From IDS-8 sp036381215 (GTDB lineage Bacteria; Pseudomonadota; Gammaproteobacteria; Steroidobacterales; Woeseiaceae), in contig DASVDF010000097.1 in the NCBI GenBank assembly GCA_036381215.1, positions 16,645 through 80,644 on the forward strand: a stretch of 64,000 bases of DNA. Direction: 5' to 3'. The position numbers were made by a program, and so were the translations under genes. Every line of letters begins with the position of its first letter. Positions within the stretch are counted from its first letter, which is position 1. This document shows, one piece after another, positions 56,056 to 64,000 of this stretch. The notes under the pieces were generated by a model, which did not search any database, was not told where the DNA came from, and saw only the letters and a program-made list of their open reading frames with translations.

Positions 56056-57301
56056 GATCCAGAGCTTCACGATGAACTTCGGCCCGCAGCACCCGGCGGC
56101 TCACGGCGTGCTGCGGCTGGTGCTCGAGATGGAGGGGGAGGTGATCCAGAAGGCCGACCCGCACATCGGCCTGCTGCACCGCGCGACCGAGAAGCTCGCG
56201 GAGTCCAAGCCCTGGAACCAGACGATCGGCTACACGGACCGCCTCGACTACGTCTCCATGATGTGCAACGAGCACGCGTACGTGCTCGCCATCGAAAAGC
56301 TGCTCGGCGTCGTGCCGCCGATTCGCGCGCAGTACATCCGCGTGATGTTCGACGAGATCACGCGCATCCTGAACCACCTGATGTGGCTCGGTTCGCACGG
56401 CCTCGACATCGGCGCCATGACGGTGTTCCTGTACTGCTTCCGCGAGCGCGAGGACCTGATGGACTGCTACGAAGCGGTCTCGGGCACGCGCATGCACGCG
56501 ACCTACTACCGCCCCGGCGGCGTGTACCGCGATCTGCCGGAGTCGATGCCAAAATACCAGCCCTCCAAATGGCGCAGCCAGAAGGAGGTCGATCGGCTGA
56601 ACGAATCCCGCCAGGGTTCGCTGCTCGACTTCATCTGGAACTTCACGGAGCGCTTCCCGGCGGCGATCGAGGAATACGAGGCGCTGCTCACCGAAAACCG
56701 GATCTGGAAGCAGCGCACCGTCAACATAGGAGTGGTCTCGCCCGAGCGCGCGCTCCAGCTCGGCTTCAGCGGGCCGATGCTGCGCGGCTCCGGCATCGAG
56801 TGGGACCTGCGCAAGAAGCAGCCGTACGAGGTGTACGAGCGGATGGATTTCGACATCCCGATCGGCGTGAACGGTGACTGCTACGACCGCTATCTCGTGC
56901 GCATCGAGGAGATGCGCCAGTCGAACCGCATCGTCAGGCAATGTGTCGAGTGGCTGCGCGGCAACCCCGGCCCGGTGATGATCGACGACAACAAGATAGT
57001 GCCTCCGAGCCGCGTCGTGATGAAGAACGACATGGAATCCCTCATTCACCACTTCAAGCTTTTCACCGAAGGCTATTACGTGCCCGAGGGAGAAGCGTAC
57101 GCCTCCATCGAGGCGCCGAAAGGCGAGTTCGGCGTGTACATCATCTCCGACGACGCGAACAAGCCGTACCGGGTGAAGTTCCGTGCCCCGGGCTTCGCCC
57201 ATCTGTCCGCGCTCTCCGAGATGGTGGAGGGCCACATGCTGGCGGACCTGGTAGCGGTGATCGGTACCCAGGATATCGTGTTCGGGGAGATCGACCGATG
57301 A
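56048..57301 (+). CDS. nuoD: NADH-quinone oxidoreductase subunit D
   Basis: 417 residues. The 49-kDa subunit, related to hydrogenase large subunits, starts QSFTMNFGPQHPAAHGVLRL and contains PHIGLLHRATEKLAESKPWN, QTIGYTDRLDYVSMMCNEHA and the C-terminal GFAHLSALSEMVEGHMLADL. Residues of the quinone cavity are expected in these stretches. The stop overlaps the nuoE start (ATGA). Confidence 0.98.
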   Translation: MAEIQSFTMNFGPQHPAAHGVLRLVLEMEGEVIQKADPHIGLLHRATEKLAESKPWNQTIGYTDRLDYVSMMCNEHAYVLAIEKLLGVVPPIRAQYIRVMFDEITRILNHLMWLGSHGLDIGAMTVFLYCFREREDLMDCYEAVSGTRMHATYYRPGGVYRDLPESMPKYQPSKWRSQKEVDRLNESRQGSLLDFIWNFTERFPAAIEEYEALLTENRIWKQRTVNIGVVSPERALQLGFSGPMLRGSGIEWDLRKKQPYEVYERMDFDIPIGVNGDCYDRYLVRIEEMRQSNRIVRQCVEWLRGNPGPVMIDDNKIVPPSRVVMKNDMESLIHHFKLFTEGYYVPEGEAYASIEAPKGEFGVYIISDDANKPYRVKFRAPGFAHLSALSEMVEGHMLADLVAVIGTQDIVFGEIDR

Positions 57302-57804
57302 GCGCGCACATGCCGCTCGACGAGGCCCCGGAGCTGTCGCAGCACGTGAAAGACGAGATCGAGCGGTGGAAGGCGCGCTTCCCGGCCGAGGGCCGGCGTT
57401 CCGCCGTGATCGGTGCGCTGCACGCCGTGCAGCACGAGAACGGCTGGCTCTCGCCTGCGCTCATGGACCGCGTGGCCGAGTACCTGGAGCTGCCGGCCAT
57501 CCAGGTCTACGAGGCGGCGAACTTCTACTCGATGTTCCACACGGTGCCGGTCGGACGCAACGAGGTCTCCATCTGCACGAACATTTCGTGCATGCTGTGC
57601 GGCGCCGACGAGGTTGTGGCCTACGTCGAGAAGAAGCTGGGCATCCGCCTCGGCGAGAGCACGCCCGACGGGCGCATCTTCCTGAAGAAAGAGGAGGAGT
57701 GCCTGGCCGCCTGCTGCGGCGCGCCGATGATGATGGTGAATCACCGCTATCACGAGAACCTGACGCCCGAGAAGATCGACGCCATCCTGGACGAGCTCGA
57801 GTGA
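57298..57804 (+). CDS. nuoE: NADH-quinone oxidoreductase subunit E
   Basis: 168 residues from the ATG at 57298. The thioredoxin-like [2Fe-2S] domain has ICTNISCMLCGADEV and EEECLAACCGAPMMMVNH, which hold the four cluster cysteines (N1a). The N-terminal helical part contains GALHAVQHENGWLSPALMDR. It partners NuoF in the NADH-oxidising tip. The stop shares one base with the nuoF start. Confidence 0.97.
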   Translation: MSAHMPLDEAPELSQHVKDEIERWKARFPAEGRRSAVIGALHAVQHENGWLSPALMDRVAEYLELPAIQVYEAANFYSMFHTVPVGRNEVSICTNISCMLCGADEVVAYVEKKLGIRLGESTPDGRIFLKKEEECLAACCGAPMMMVNHRYHENLTPEKIDAILDELE

Positions 57805-59114
57805 TGAAGGAGTATCCGCAGAATCTCGTGTGCTTCGGCACGTTCGGCTCGCCCGAGTCCTGGACGCTCGCCACCTACGAGAAGCACGACGGCTACAAGG
57901 CCTGGCGGCGGGTGCTCGCAGGCGAGCTCACGCGCGACCAGATCATCGAGGAGGTGAAGGCATCGGGCTTGCGCGGCCGCGGCGGCGCGGGCTTCCCTAC
58001 GGGGCTCAAGTGGAGCTTCATGCCGAAGGACAAGCCGGGCCAGAAGTATCTCGTCGTCAACTCGGACGAGAGCGAGCCCGGCACCTGCCACGACCGCGAC
58101 ATCCTGCGCTACAACCCGCACGCGCTGGTCGAGGGCATGGCGATCGCCTGCTACGCGATGGGTGCGACCGTCGGCTACAACTACATCCGCGGGGAGTTCA
58201 TGGCGGAGCCGGTGCCGCGTTTCGAGGGCGCGCTGGAAGAGGCCTACGCGGCCGGCCTGCTCGGCAGGGACATCCAGGGCTCCGGCATCGACGTCGACAT
58301 CCGCACTTTCGTCGGTGCGGGCGCCTACATCTGCGGCGAGGAGACGGCGCTCCTCGAGTCGCTGGAGGGCAAGGTCGGCTTCCCGCGCTTCAAGCCGCCG
58401 TTCCCGGCCAACTACGGGCTGTACGGCCAGCCGACCACGATCAACAACACGCAGAGCATCGCGAGCGTGCCGGCCATCATCCGCAACGGCGCACAGTGGT
58501 TCCTCGGGCTCGGTCCGGAAGGCTCGGGCGGCACGGCGCAGTTCTCGGTTTCCGGGCACGTGGAGAAGCCGCAGAACCTCGAGCTGCCGATGGGCATCCC
58601 GTTCCGCGACCTGCTCGAGATGTGCGGCGGCGTGCGCGGCGGGCGCAAGCTGAAGGCCGTGATCCCGGGCGGGTCGTCCGTGCCGGTGCTGCCCGCGGAG
58701 AAAATCATGGAGTGCACGATGGACTACAACTCGCTCAAGGCGGCGGGCTCGTCCTTCGGCACCGGTGCCGTGATCGTCATGGACGAGACGACCTGCATGG
58801 TGCGCACTTTGCGGCGCATCTCGCGCTTCTACATGGCCGAGTCCTGCGGCCAATGCACGCCGTGCCGCGAGGGTACCGGCTGGCTGTACCGGATGCTGAC
58901 CCGGATGGTCCAGGGTCGCGGCACGCAGGCCGACATCGGCAAGCTGGTCGACGTCGCCGACCACATCGAGGGCCACACGATCTGCGCCCTCGGCGATGCC
59001 GCTGCCTGGCCGGTGCAGAGCTTCATCAAGCATTTCCGGCACGAGTTCGAGTACATGGTCGAGCACGGCGGCAGGAGCATCGTCGACGGTGAGCTCGCGG
59101 AGGCCGCCGCGTGA
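57804..59114 (+). CDS. nuoF: NADH-quinone oxidoreductase subunit F
   Basis: 436 residues from the ATG at 57804. The FMN/NADH site shows GLRGRGGAGFPTGLKWSFMP, NSDESEPGTCHDRDIL and GAGAYICGEETALLESLEG. The [4Fe-4S] N3 cluster lies in ESCGQCTPCREGTGW plus a cysteine in GHTICALGDAAAWP. It oxidises NADH and passes electrons through FMN to the iron-sulfur chain. It overlaps nuoG by four bases. Confidence 0.98.
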   Translation: MKEYPQNLVCFGTFGSPESWTLATYEKHDGYKAWRRVLAGELTRDQIIEEVKASGLRGRGGAGFPTGLKWSFMPKDKPGQKYLVVNSDESEPGTCHDRDILRYNPHALVEGMAIACYAMGATVGYNYIRGEFMAEPVPRFEGALEEAYAAGLLGRDIQGSGIDVDIRTFVGAGAYICGEETALLESLEGKVGFPRFKPPFPANYGLYGQPTTINNTQSIASVPAIIRNGAQWFLGLGPEGSGGTAQFSVSGHVEKPQNLELPMGIPFRDLLEMCGGVRGGRKLKAVIPGGSSVPVLPAEKIMECTMDYNSLKAAGSSFGTGAVIVMDETTCMVRTLRRISRFYMAESCGQCTPCREGTGWLYRMLTRMVQGRGTQADIGKLVDVADHIEGHTICALGDAAAWPVQSFIKHFRHEFEYMVEHGGRSIVDGELAEAAA

Positions 59115-61279
59115 CGGACGACGTGCTGAATTTCGAGGTCGACGGCAAGCCGCTCCAGGCGAAGAAAGGCCAGATGATCATGGAGGTGACCGACACCATC
59201 GGCGCCTACATCCCGCGCGTCTGCTATCACCCGAAGCTTTCGGTCGCGGCGAACTGCCGCATGTGCCTGGTGGAGGTCGAGAAAGCGCCGAAGCCGCTGC
59301 CGGCCTGTGCCACGCCGGTGACCGAGGGCATGAAGGTGTTCACCCGCTCGCCCAGAGCGATCGGGGCGCAGCGGGCGACCATGGAGTTCCTGCTCATCAA
59401 CCACCCGCTCGACTGCCCGATCTGCGACCAGGGCGGCGAATGCGAGCTGCAGGACCTCGCCATGGGCTTCGGCCGCGACATCTCGCGCTATGCCGAGCGC
59501 AAGCGTGTGGTGAAGGACCAGGATCTCGGGCCGCTGATCTCCACCGACATGACGCGCTGCATCCACTGCACGCGCTGCGTCCGCTTCGGCGAAGAGATCC
59601 AGGGCATGCCGCAGCTCGGCACGATCGGCCGCGGCGAGGCCATGAAGATCAGCACCTTCATCGCGCAGACGATCGACCACGAGCTGTCGGCGAACATCAT
59701 CGATCTTTGCCCGGTGGGCGCGCTGAACAACAAGCCCTACCGCTACAGCGCGCGCGCGTGGGAGATGATCCAGCGCTCCGCCGTCTCCCCGCACGACTGC
59801 GTCGGGACGAACCTGTACGTGCACGTGCTGCGCGGCAAGATCAAGCGCGTGGTGCCGCGCGAGAACGAGCTGATCAACGAGACCTGGATCGCCGATCGCG
59901 ACCGCTTCAGCTACGAGGGGGTCTACGCGGACGACCGCCTGATGAATGCTCGCCTGAAAGAGAACGGCGAGTGGCGCGACGTCTCCTGGGAGGAGGCGCT
60001 GGAGCGGCTCGCCGCTCGTGTCAAGCAGGCGGGCCCGGACCTGGGCGTCCTGGCATCGCCGAGCTCGACGGTGGAGGAGCTCCACCTGCTCGCGAAGCTT
60101 GCCGCTGCCATGGGCAGCGCCAATCTCGATCACCGTCTGCGGCGCCGCGATTTCTCCGACCAGGAGCAGGATCCGGTCTTCCCCTGGCTCGGCTGCGATC
60201 TCGCGGACATCGACAAGCAGCGCGCGCTCCTGATCGTCGGCTCGAATCTGCGCTCCGAAGTGCCGTTGCTCGCGCACCGCGTGCGCAAGGCGGCGCTGCA
60301 AGGCGCATCGGTCGCTTTCGTGAACCGCCGCCGCTACCAGTATTTCTTCGACGTTGCCGATTACCTCGAGAATCCGTCGCTGGTCGACGAGCTCGCCCGG
60401 ATCGCCGTCGCCGCGGCGGAAGGCGGGTCCTTGCCGGCGTACGCCGCGGGACTGTGCCGTGGCGCGCAGGCGGAGGAAGCGCACCGGCGCGTTGCCGGCC
60501 GCCTCCGGGAGGCGGAGGGCGGCCTCGTCCTGCTGGGCCTCATCGCCGCTCGCCACCCGGAATTCGCCGCCATTCGTGCTCTCAGTGCGGCCATCGCCGA
60601 GCTCACCGGCGCACGCCTGGGTTACCTGTCGGAGGGGGCCAACTCCGCGGGCGCCCACCTCGCCGGCGTGCTGCCGCACCGCGCCGCGGCGGGAGCCGTG
60701 CGAGAGCGCGCGGGCCTCGATGCGGCCGGGATGCTCGAAGCCGATCTCGGCGCGCTGCTCCTGCTCGGGATCGAGCCCGACCGGGATCTCGCCGGCGGCG
60801 CGCAGGCGGTACAGCAGCTCGCCCGGCAGCCGTTCGTGGCGGCGCTCACGCCTTACCTTTCGCCCTCCCTCGAGGAATGCGCCGACCTGCTGCTGCCGAT
60901 CGGCACCTTCGCGGAAAGCTCCGGCACCTACGTGAACTGCGAGGGACGCTGGCAGAGCTTCGGCGGCGTCGCGACCCCGGTGGGCGAGGCACGGCCCGCC
61001 TGGAAGGTGCTGCGCGTGCTCGGCAACCTGGTCGACGCGCAAGGGTTCGAGTACCAGTCGAGCGAGGAGGTCCGGGACGAGCTCTTCGGCCGCGTCGCCG
61101 AGCTCAAGCCGGACAACGCGCGCCGTGACGGCGCTCCGGTCGAGCGCCGGAACGCGGGCGCCGAACCGGAGGAGCACGAGCTCTACGTCCCGATGTACGA
61201 GGTCGACGCGGTGGTGCGGCGGGCAGAAGCACTGCAGCTCACGCCGGCGGCGCGGCGGGGCAGGGGTGAGGCCGCATGA
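59111..61279 (+). CDS. nuoG: NADH-quinone oxidoreductase subunit G
   Basis: 722 residues from a GTG at 59111. The N-terminal [2Fe-2S] domain has VCYHPKLSVAANCRMCLVEV, the His-Cys3 cluster region HPLDCPICDQGGECELQDLA, and the [4Fe-4S] motif CIHCTRCVRFGEEIQG. The C-terminal molybdopterin-oxidoreductase-like domain lacks the extra cluster of E. coli-type NuoG (908 residues there), so this is the shorter mitochondrial-like form. It overlaps nuoH by four bases. Confidence 0.97.
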   Translation: MTDDVLNFEVDGKPLQAKKGQMIMEVTDTIGAYIPRVCYHPKLSVAANCRMCLVEVEKAPKPLPACATPVTEGMKVFTRSPRAIGAQRATMEFLLINHPLDCPICDQGGECELQDLAMGFGRDISRYAERKRVVKDQDLGPLISTDMTRCIHCTRCVRFGEEIQGMPQLGTIGRGEAMKISTFIAQTIDHELSANIIDLCPVGALNNKPYRYSARAWEMIQRSAVSPHDCVGTNLYVHVLRGKIKRVVPRENELINETWIADRDRFSYEGVYADDRLMNARLKENGEWRDVSWEEALERLAARVKQAGPDLGVLASPSSTVEELHLLAKLAAAMGSANLDHRLRRRDFSDQEQDPVFPWLGCDLADIDKQRALLIVGSNLRSEVPLLAHRVRKAALQGASVAFVNRRRYQYFFDVADYLENPSLVDELARIAVAAAEGGSLPAYAAGLCRGAQAEEAHRRVAGRLREAEGGLVLLGLIAARHPEFAAIRALSAAIAELTGARLGYLSEGANSAGAHLAGVLPHRAAAGAVRERAGLDAAGMLEADLGALLLLGIEPDRDLAGGAQAVQQLARQPFVAALTPYLSPSLEECADLLLPIGTFAESSGTYVNCEGRWQSFGGVATPVGEARPAWKVLRVLGNLVDAQGFEYQSSEEVRDELFGRVAELKPDNARRDGAPVERRNAGAEPEEHELYVPMYEVDAVVRRAEALQLTPAARRGRGEAA

Positions 61280-62343
61280 GCACGCTCGTGCCTGATTTCG
61301 TTCTCGACTTCTGGAACTCGCTCCCGGCGGCGGTGCAGAGCGTCACGATCTCGACGACCCAGATAGTCATCGTCACCGTCGCGGTCATCCTCACGGTGGC
61401 GTTCGCCACCTATTTCGAGCGCAAGGTGATCGGCTTCATGCAGGCCCGCGTCGGGCCGAACCGCGTCGGCCCGCTCGGTCTCGGGCAGCCGTTCGCGGAC
61501 GTGATCAAGCTGCTCATCAAGGAAGTGATCGTCCCGCGGGAGTCGAACCGCTTCCTGTTCCTCATCGCGCCGCTCCTGTCCATCATCCCGGCGCTCGCGA
61601 CCTGGGCCGTGATGCCGCTGTCGGAGAACTTCGTCATCGCCGACATCGACGCGGGACTCCTGTACGTGCTTTCGCTCACGTCGATGGGCGTGTACGGCGT
61701 CATCCTCGCCGGCTGGGCGACGAACTCCAAGTACGCGTTGCTCGGCGCGATGCGCTCGGCGGCGCAGATCGTCGCTTACGAGATCGCCATGGGGTTCGCG
61801 CTGGTCGGCGTGCTGATGGCGGCCGGCAGCCTCAATCTCGGCGAGATCGTCCGCTCGCAGGCCGGCGGCGTGAGCGACTGGTTCATCTGGCCGCTCCTGC
61901 CGCTCTTCATCGTCTACTTCGTCTCGGGCGTCGCGGAGACGAACCGCGCGCCTTTCGACGTCGCGGAGGGCGAGTCGGAGATCGTCGCCGGCTTCCACGT
62001 CGAGTACTCCGGCGTGGCGTTCGCGATCTTCTTCCTCGCGGAATATGCGAACATGGTGCTGATCTCCGCCCTGACTGCCGTGTTCTTCTTCGGGGGCTGG
62101 GGGTCGCTGCTCGAAGGCTGGACCTTCCTGGGCGACAGCTGGCTGCGCGAGCCGAGCTTCTTCTGGCTGGCGGCAAAGATCGCATTCTTCATGTTCGCGT
62201 ATTTCTGGTTCCGCGCGACCTTCCCGCGCTACCGCTACGACCAGATCATGCGGCTCGGGTGGAAGGTGTTCATCCCGGTGACCCTCGTGTGGATCGCCGT
62301 CGAAGGCGTCATGGCGTGGCTGGAGGTCGGCCCGTGGGCGTGA
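61276..62343 (+). CDS. nuoH: NADH-quinone oxidoreductase subunit H
   Basis: 355 residues with about eight membrane helices. Signatures are FERKVIGFMQARVGPNRVGP near the start and FDVAEGESEIVAGFHVEYSG in the loop after TNRAP. It links the hydrophilic and membrane arms at the quinone channel. The next gene nuoI does not overlap it: 121 bases with a pair of palindromes lie between, the only such break among these nuo genes. Confidence 0.98.
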   Translation: MSTLVPDFVLDFWNSLPAAVQSVTISTTQIVIVTVAVILTVAFATYFERKVIGFMQARVGPNRVGPLGLGQPFADVIKLLIKEVIVPRESNRFLFLIAPLLSIIPALATWAVMPLSENFVIADIDAGLLYVLSLTSMGVYGVILAGWATNSKYALLGAMRSAAQIVAYEIAMGFALVGVLMAAGSLNLGEIVRSQAGGVSDWFIWPLLPLFIVYFVSGVAETNRAPFDVAEGESEIVAGFHVEYSGVAFAIFFLAEYANMVLISALTAVFFFGGWGSLLEGWTFLGDSWLREPSFFWLAAKIAFFMFAYFWFRATFPRYRYDQIMRLGWKVFIPVTLVWIAVEGVMAWLEVGPWA

Positions 62344-62357
62344 GCGGGTATTGCGCC

Positions 62358-62449
62358 GCAGGAGCGCGCATCGCGCGCGATCAAGGGCGGAATGGCCAAT
62401 GCGGTTTGGTAATGCCGCGATCGTGGTCGCGCGCGATGCGCGCTCCTGC
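62358..62449. repeat. Inverted pair of palindromic repeats between nuoH and nuoI
   Basis: GCAGGAGCGCGCATCGCGCG (62358-62377, continuing CGATC) faces its inverted copy (62425-62449, ending GCGCGCTCCTGC). The 42 bases between have no coding pattern. The pair sits inside an otherwise overlapping operon, so it must be transcribed. Confidence 0.85.
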
Positions 62450-62464
62450 AGAGGGGCGTTGCTG

Positions 62465-62953
62465 ATGTCGAGGCTCAAGAGCTGGGTCAGGACCCTGTCG
62501 CTGTACGAGCTGTGGCTCGGGCTGGCCGTGACGCTGAAGAATTTCTTCCGCGACGAAGTCACGGTCCAGTACCCGGAGGAGAAGACGCCGCAGTCCTACC
62601 GCTATCGCGGCCTGCATGCGCTGCGCCGTTATCCGAACGGCGAGGAGCGCTGCATCGCCTGCAAGCTGTGCGAGGCCGTGTGCCCCGCGCTCGCGATCAC
62701 CATCGAGTCGGACGTGGGAGAGGACGGCACGCGCCGGACGACCCGCTACGACATCGACCTGTTCAAGTGCATCTACTGCGGCTTCTGCGAGGAGGCCTGC
62801 CCGGTGGACGCGATCGTCGAGACGCGCATCCACGAGTACCACATGGAAACACCGGGTGAGAACATCATGACGAAAGACAAGCTGCTGGCCGTGGGCGATC
62901 GGTTCGAGGCCATGATCGCCGCGGACAAGGCGGCGGACGCGAAATACAGATAA
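62465..62953 (+). CDS. nuoI: NADH-quinone oxidoreductase subunit I
   Basis: 162 residues from the ATG at 62465. Two ferredoxin-type clusters are clear: CIACKLCEAVCPALAI and CIYCGFCEEACPVDAI (N6a and N6b). The N-terminal amphipathic helix LSLYELWLGLAVTLKNFF anchors it. It lies between NuoB and NuoG in the electron path. Sixty-seven bases separate it from nuoJ. Confidence 0.98.
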   Translation: MSRLKSWVRTLSLYELWLGLAVTLKNFFRDEVTVQYPEEKTPQSYRYRGLHALRRYPNGEERCIACKLCEAVCPALAITIESDVGEDGTRRTTRYDIDLFKCIYCGFCEEACPVDAIVETRIHEYHMETPGENIMTKDKLLAVGDRFEAMIAADKAADAKYR

Positions 62954-63020
62954 GGACAAGCGGAGCGGTTCGGGCAATGGTCGACGTCATCGCGCGCGCG
63001 TTCCGGCAGGGGAACGCGAG

Positions 63021-63623
63021 TTGATCCAGGCGATCCTTTTCTATTTGTTCGCGGCGGTCCTCATCGCCGCCGCGCTTGGCGTCATCCTCGTACGCAATCC
63101 CGTGCACGCGGTGATGCTCCTGATCCTCACTTTCTTCCAGAGTGCCGTGCTCTGGCTGATGGCGGAGGCCGAGTTCCTGGCCATCGTGCTGGTGCTCGTC
63201 TACGTCGGCGCCGTGATGGTGCTGTTTCTGTTCGTGGTCATGATGCTCGACGTGAACGTCGCGCGCGTCCGCGGCGGCTTCGTGCGCTATGCACCGTTCG
63301 GGCTGGCCATCGCCGCGCTCATGGTGCTCGAGCTGGTGCAGGTCATCTGGCTCAAGAGCCGCGTGGGATCCGTGGTCGCGGGCTTCGCGCCGACGCCGGA
63401 GGGCTACAGCAACACGAAGTCGCTCGGGGCGGTGCTGTACACAGAGCACGTCTACGCGTTCGAGATCGCGGCCGTGATCCTGCTGCTCGCGATCGTCGCC
63501 GCAATCACGCTCACGATGCGCAAACGGCCCGGGCTGAAGGTGCAGAACATCGCGAAGCAGGTGGCGGTCCGGCCGCAGGACCGCATCCGCATCGTCAGCA
63601 TGCAGGCGGAGGAGAGGCGATGA
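63021..63623 (+). CDS. nuoJ: NADH-quinone oxidoreductase subunit J
   Basis: 200 residues starting at a TTG (63021) with AGGGGA upstream. It has five membrane helices, including GVILVRNPVHAVMLLILTFF and the conserved EAEFLAIVLVLVYVGAVMVL stretch with glutamate and tyrosine of the proton-translocating region. It overlaps nuoK by four bases. Confidence 0.96.
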   Translation: MIQAILFYLFAAVLIAAALGVILVRNPVHAVMLLILTFFQSAVLWLMAEAEFLAIVLVLVYVGAVMVLFLFVVMMLDVNVARVRGGFVRYAPFGLAIAALMVLELVQVIWLKSRVGSVVAGFAPTPEGYSNTKSLGAVLYTEHVYAFEIAAVILLLAIVAAITLTMRKRPGLKVQNIAKQVAVRPQDRIRIVSMQAEERR

Positions 63624-63931
63624 CGGCCATCGGGCTCCAGCACTATCTCACGCTCGCGGCGATCCTGTTCGCGATCAGTGTGGCCGGCATCTTCATCAAC
63701 CGGCGCAACCTGATCCTGCTCCTGATGTGCATCGAGCTGATTCTCCTGTCCGTCAACTTCAATTTCGTCGCGTTCTCGCGTTGGCTTGGCGACGAGACCG
63801 GGCAGGTATTCGTGTTCTTCATCCTGACGGTGGCGGCCGCGGAAGCGGCCATCGGCCTCGCGATCCTGGTGGTGCTGTTCCGGACGCGGGCATCGATCAA
63901 CGTCCAGGACATGGACGACATGAAGGGCTGA
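63620..63931 (+). CDS. nuoK: NADH-quinone oxidoreductase subunit K
   Basis: 103 residues with three membrane helices. INRRNLILLLMCIELILLSV carries the conserved glutamate of the first proton channel, and FFILTVAAAEAAIGLAILVV the second. It is homologous to MrpC. It is followed after six bases by nuoL. Confidence 0.98.
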   Translation: MTAIGLQHYLTLAAILFAISVAGIFINRRNLILLLMCIELILLSVNFNFVAFSRWLGDETGQVFVFFILTVAAAEAAIGLAILVVLFRTRASINVQDMDDMKG

Positions 63932-63937
63932 CGGGCG

Positions 63938-64000
63938 ATGCGGTCGATCCATCTCACCATCGTGCTGGCGCCGCTCATCGCGGCGATCGTCTCCGGCCTG
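63938..64000 (+). CDS. nuoL: NADH-quinone oxidoreductase subunit L, N-terminal fragment (cut by window end)
   Basis: Only the first 21 codons are in the window, reading MRSIHLTIVLAPLIAAIVSG and continuing. This hydrophobic start and the position right after nuoK fit NuoL, the antiporter-like membrane subunit. The rest lies outside the window. Confidence 0.8.
   Translation, partial: MRSIHLTIVLAPLIAAIVSGL

Overview
The window looks like high-GC chromosomal DNA from a gammaproteobacterium, possibly near the Xanthomonadales/Nevskiales/Steroidobacter group. This is inferred from gene content, from the gene order shared with E. coli and Pseudomonas-type genomes, and from a tmRNA tag of the beta/gamma type (ANDDNYALAA). 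No rRNA, integrase, intact transposase, phage module or CRISPR array was seen.

Positions 1-29 kb are accessory and partly decayed. Intact genes include an S9 peptidase (5' end outside the window), a PutP-type symporter, a YbjQ-family protein, a PD40 propeller protein, a serine hydrolase of the beta-lactamase fold, a phospholipase D family enzyme, several NTF2-like or hypothetical proteins, a membrane alpha/beta hydrolase, a peroxiredoxin, rdgC and a luciferase-like monooxygenase. Between them lie remnants: a tetR/gst pair that has lost both 5' ends, an MpaB/DUF2236 fragment, a TonB-dependent receptor with a missing middle, and a frameshifted DUF937 gene. A minus-strand operon at 18.7-25.1 kb joins a TIR-TM-TPR protein, a 20-cysteine secreted protein and a SLOG-like four-TM protein; it resembles nucleotide-signalling conflict or defence modules.

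Positions 29-54 kb are a conserved housekeeping block: ssrA-smpB, ratA-rnfH, bamE/fur, nadK-recN, hrcA-grpE-dnaK-dnaJ, dapB, carAB-greA, yhbY/rlmE, ftsH-folP-glmM, tpiA, secG and tRNA-Leu(GAG). Candidate sigma-32 promoters precede hrcA and dnaK. Positions 54.4-64 kb are the respiratory complex I operon nuoA to nuoL (nuoL cut by the window end), mostly with overlapping start and stop codons.

The most striking feature is ssrA itself. The tmRNA gene on the minus strand (29241-29880) is interrupted in its T-loop by a 278-nt group I intron (29258-29535). Removing the intron restores a perfect T-arm and a 362-nt tmRNA. The intron has the expected terminal U at the 5' exon, a terminal G, and core motifs like those of group IC3 tRNA introns.

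Intergenic spaces are rich in short palindromic repeats with the consensus GTAGGAGCGCGC-N-GCGCGCGACC, often in inverted pairs. Three larger composite repeats (18.4, 46.8 and 50.3 kb) are built from these palindromes around a shared inner inverted repeat. Several minus-strand genes end on a TAG codon supplied by the edge of such a palindrome.
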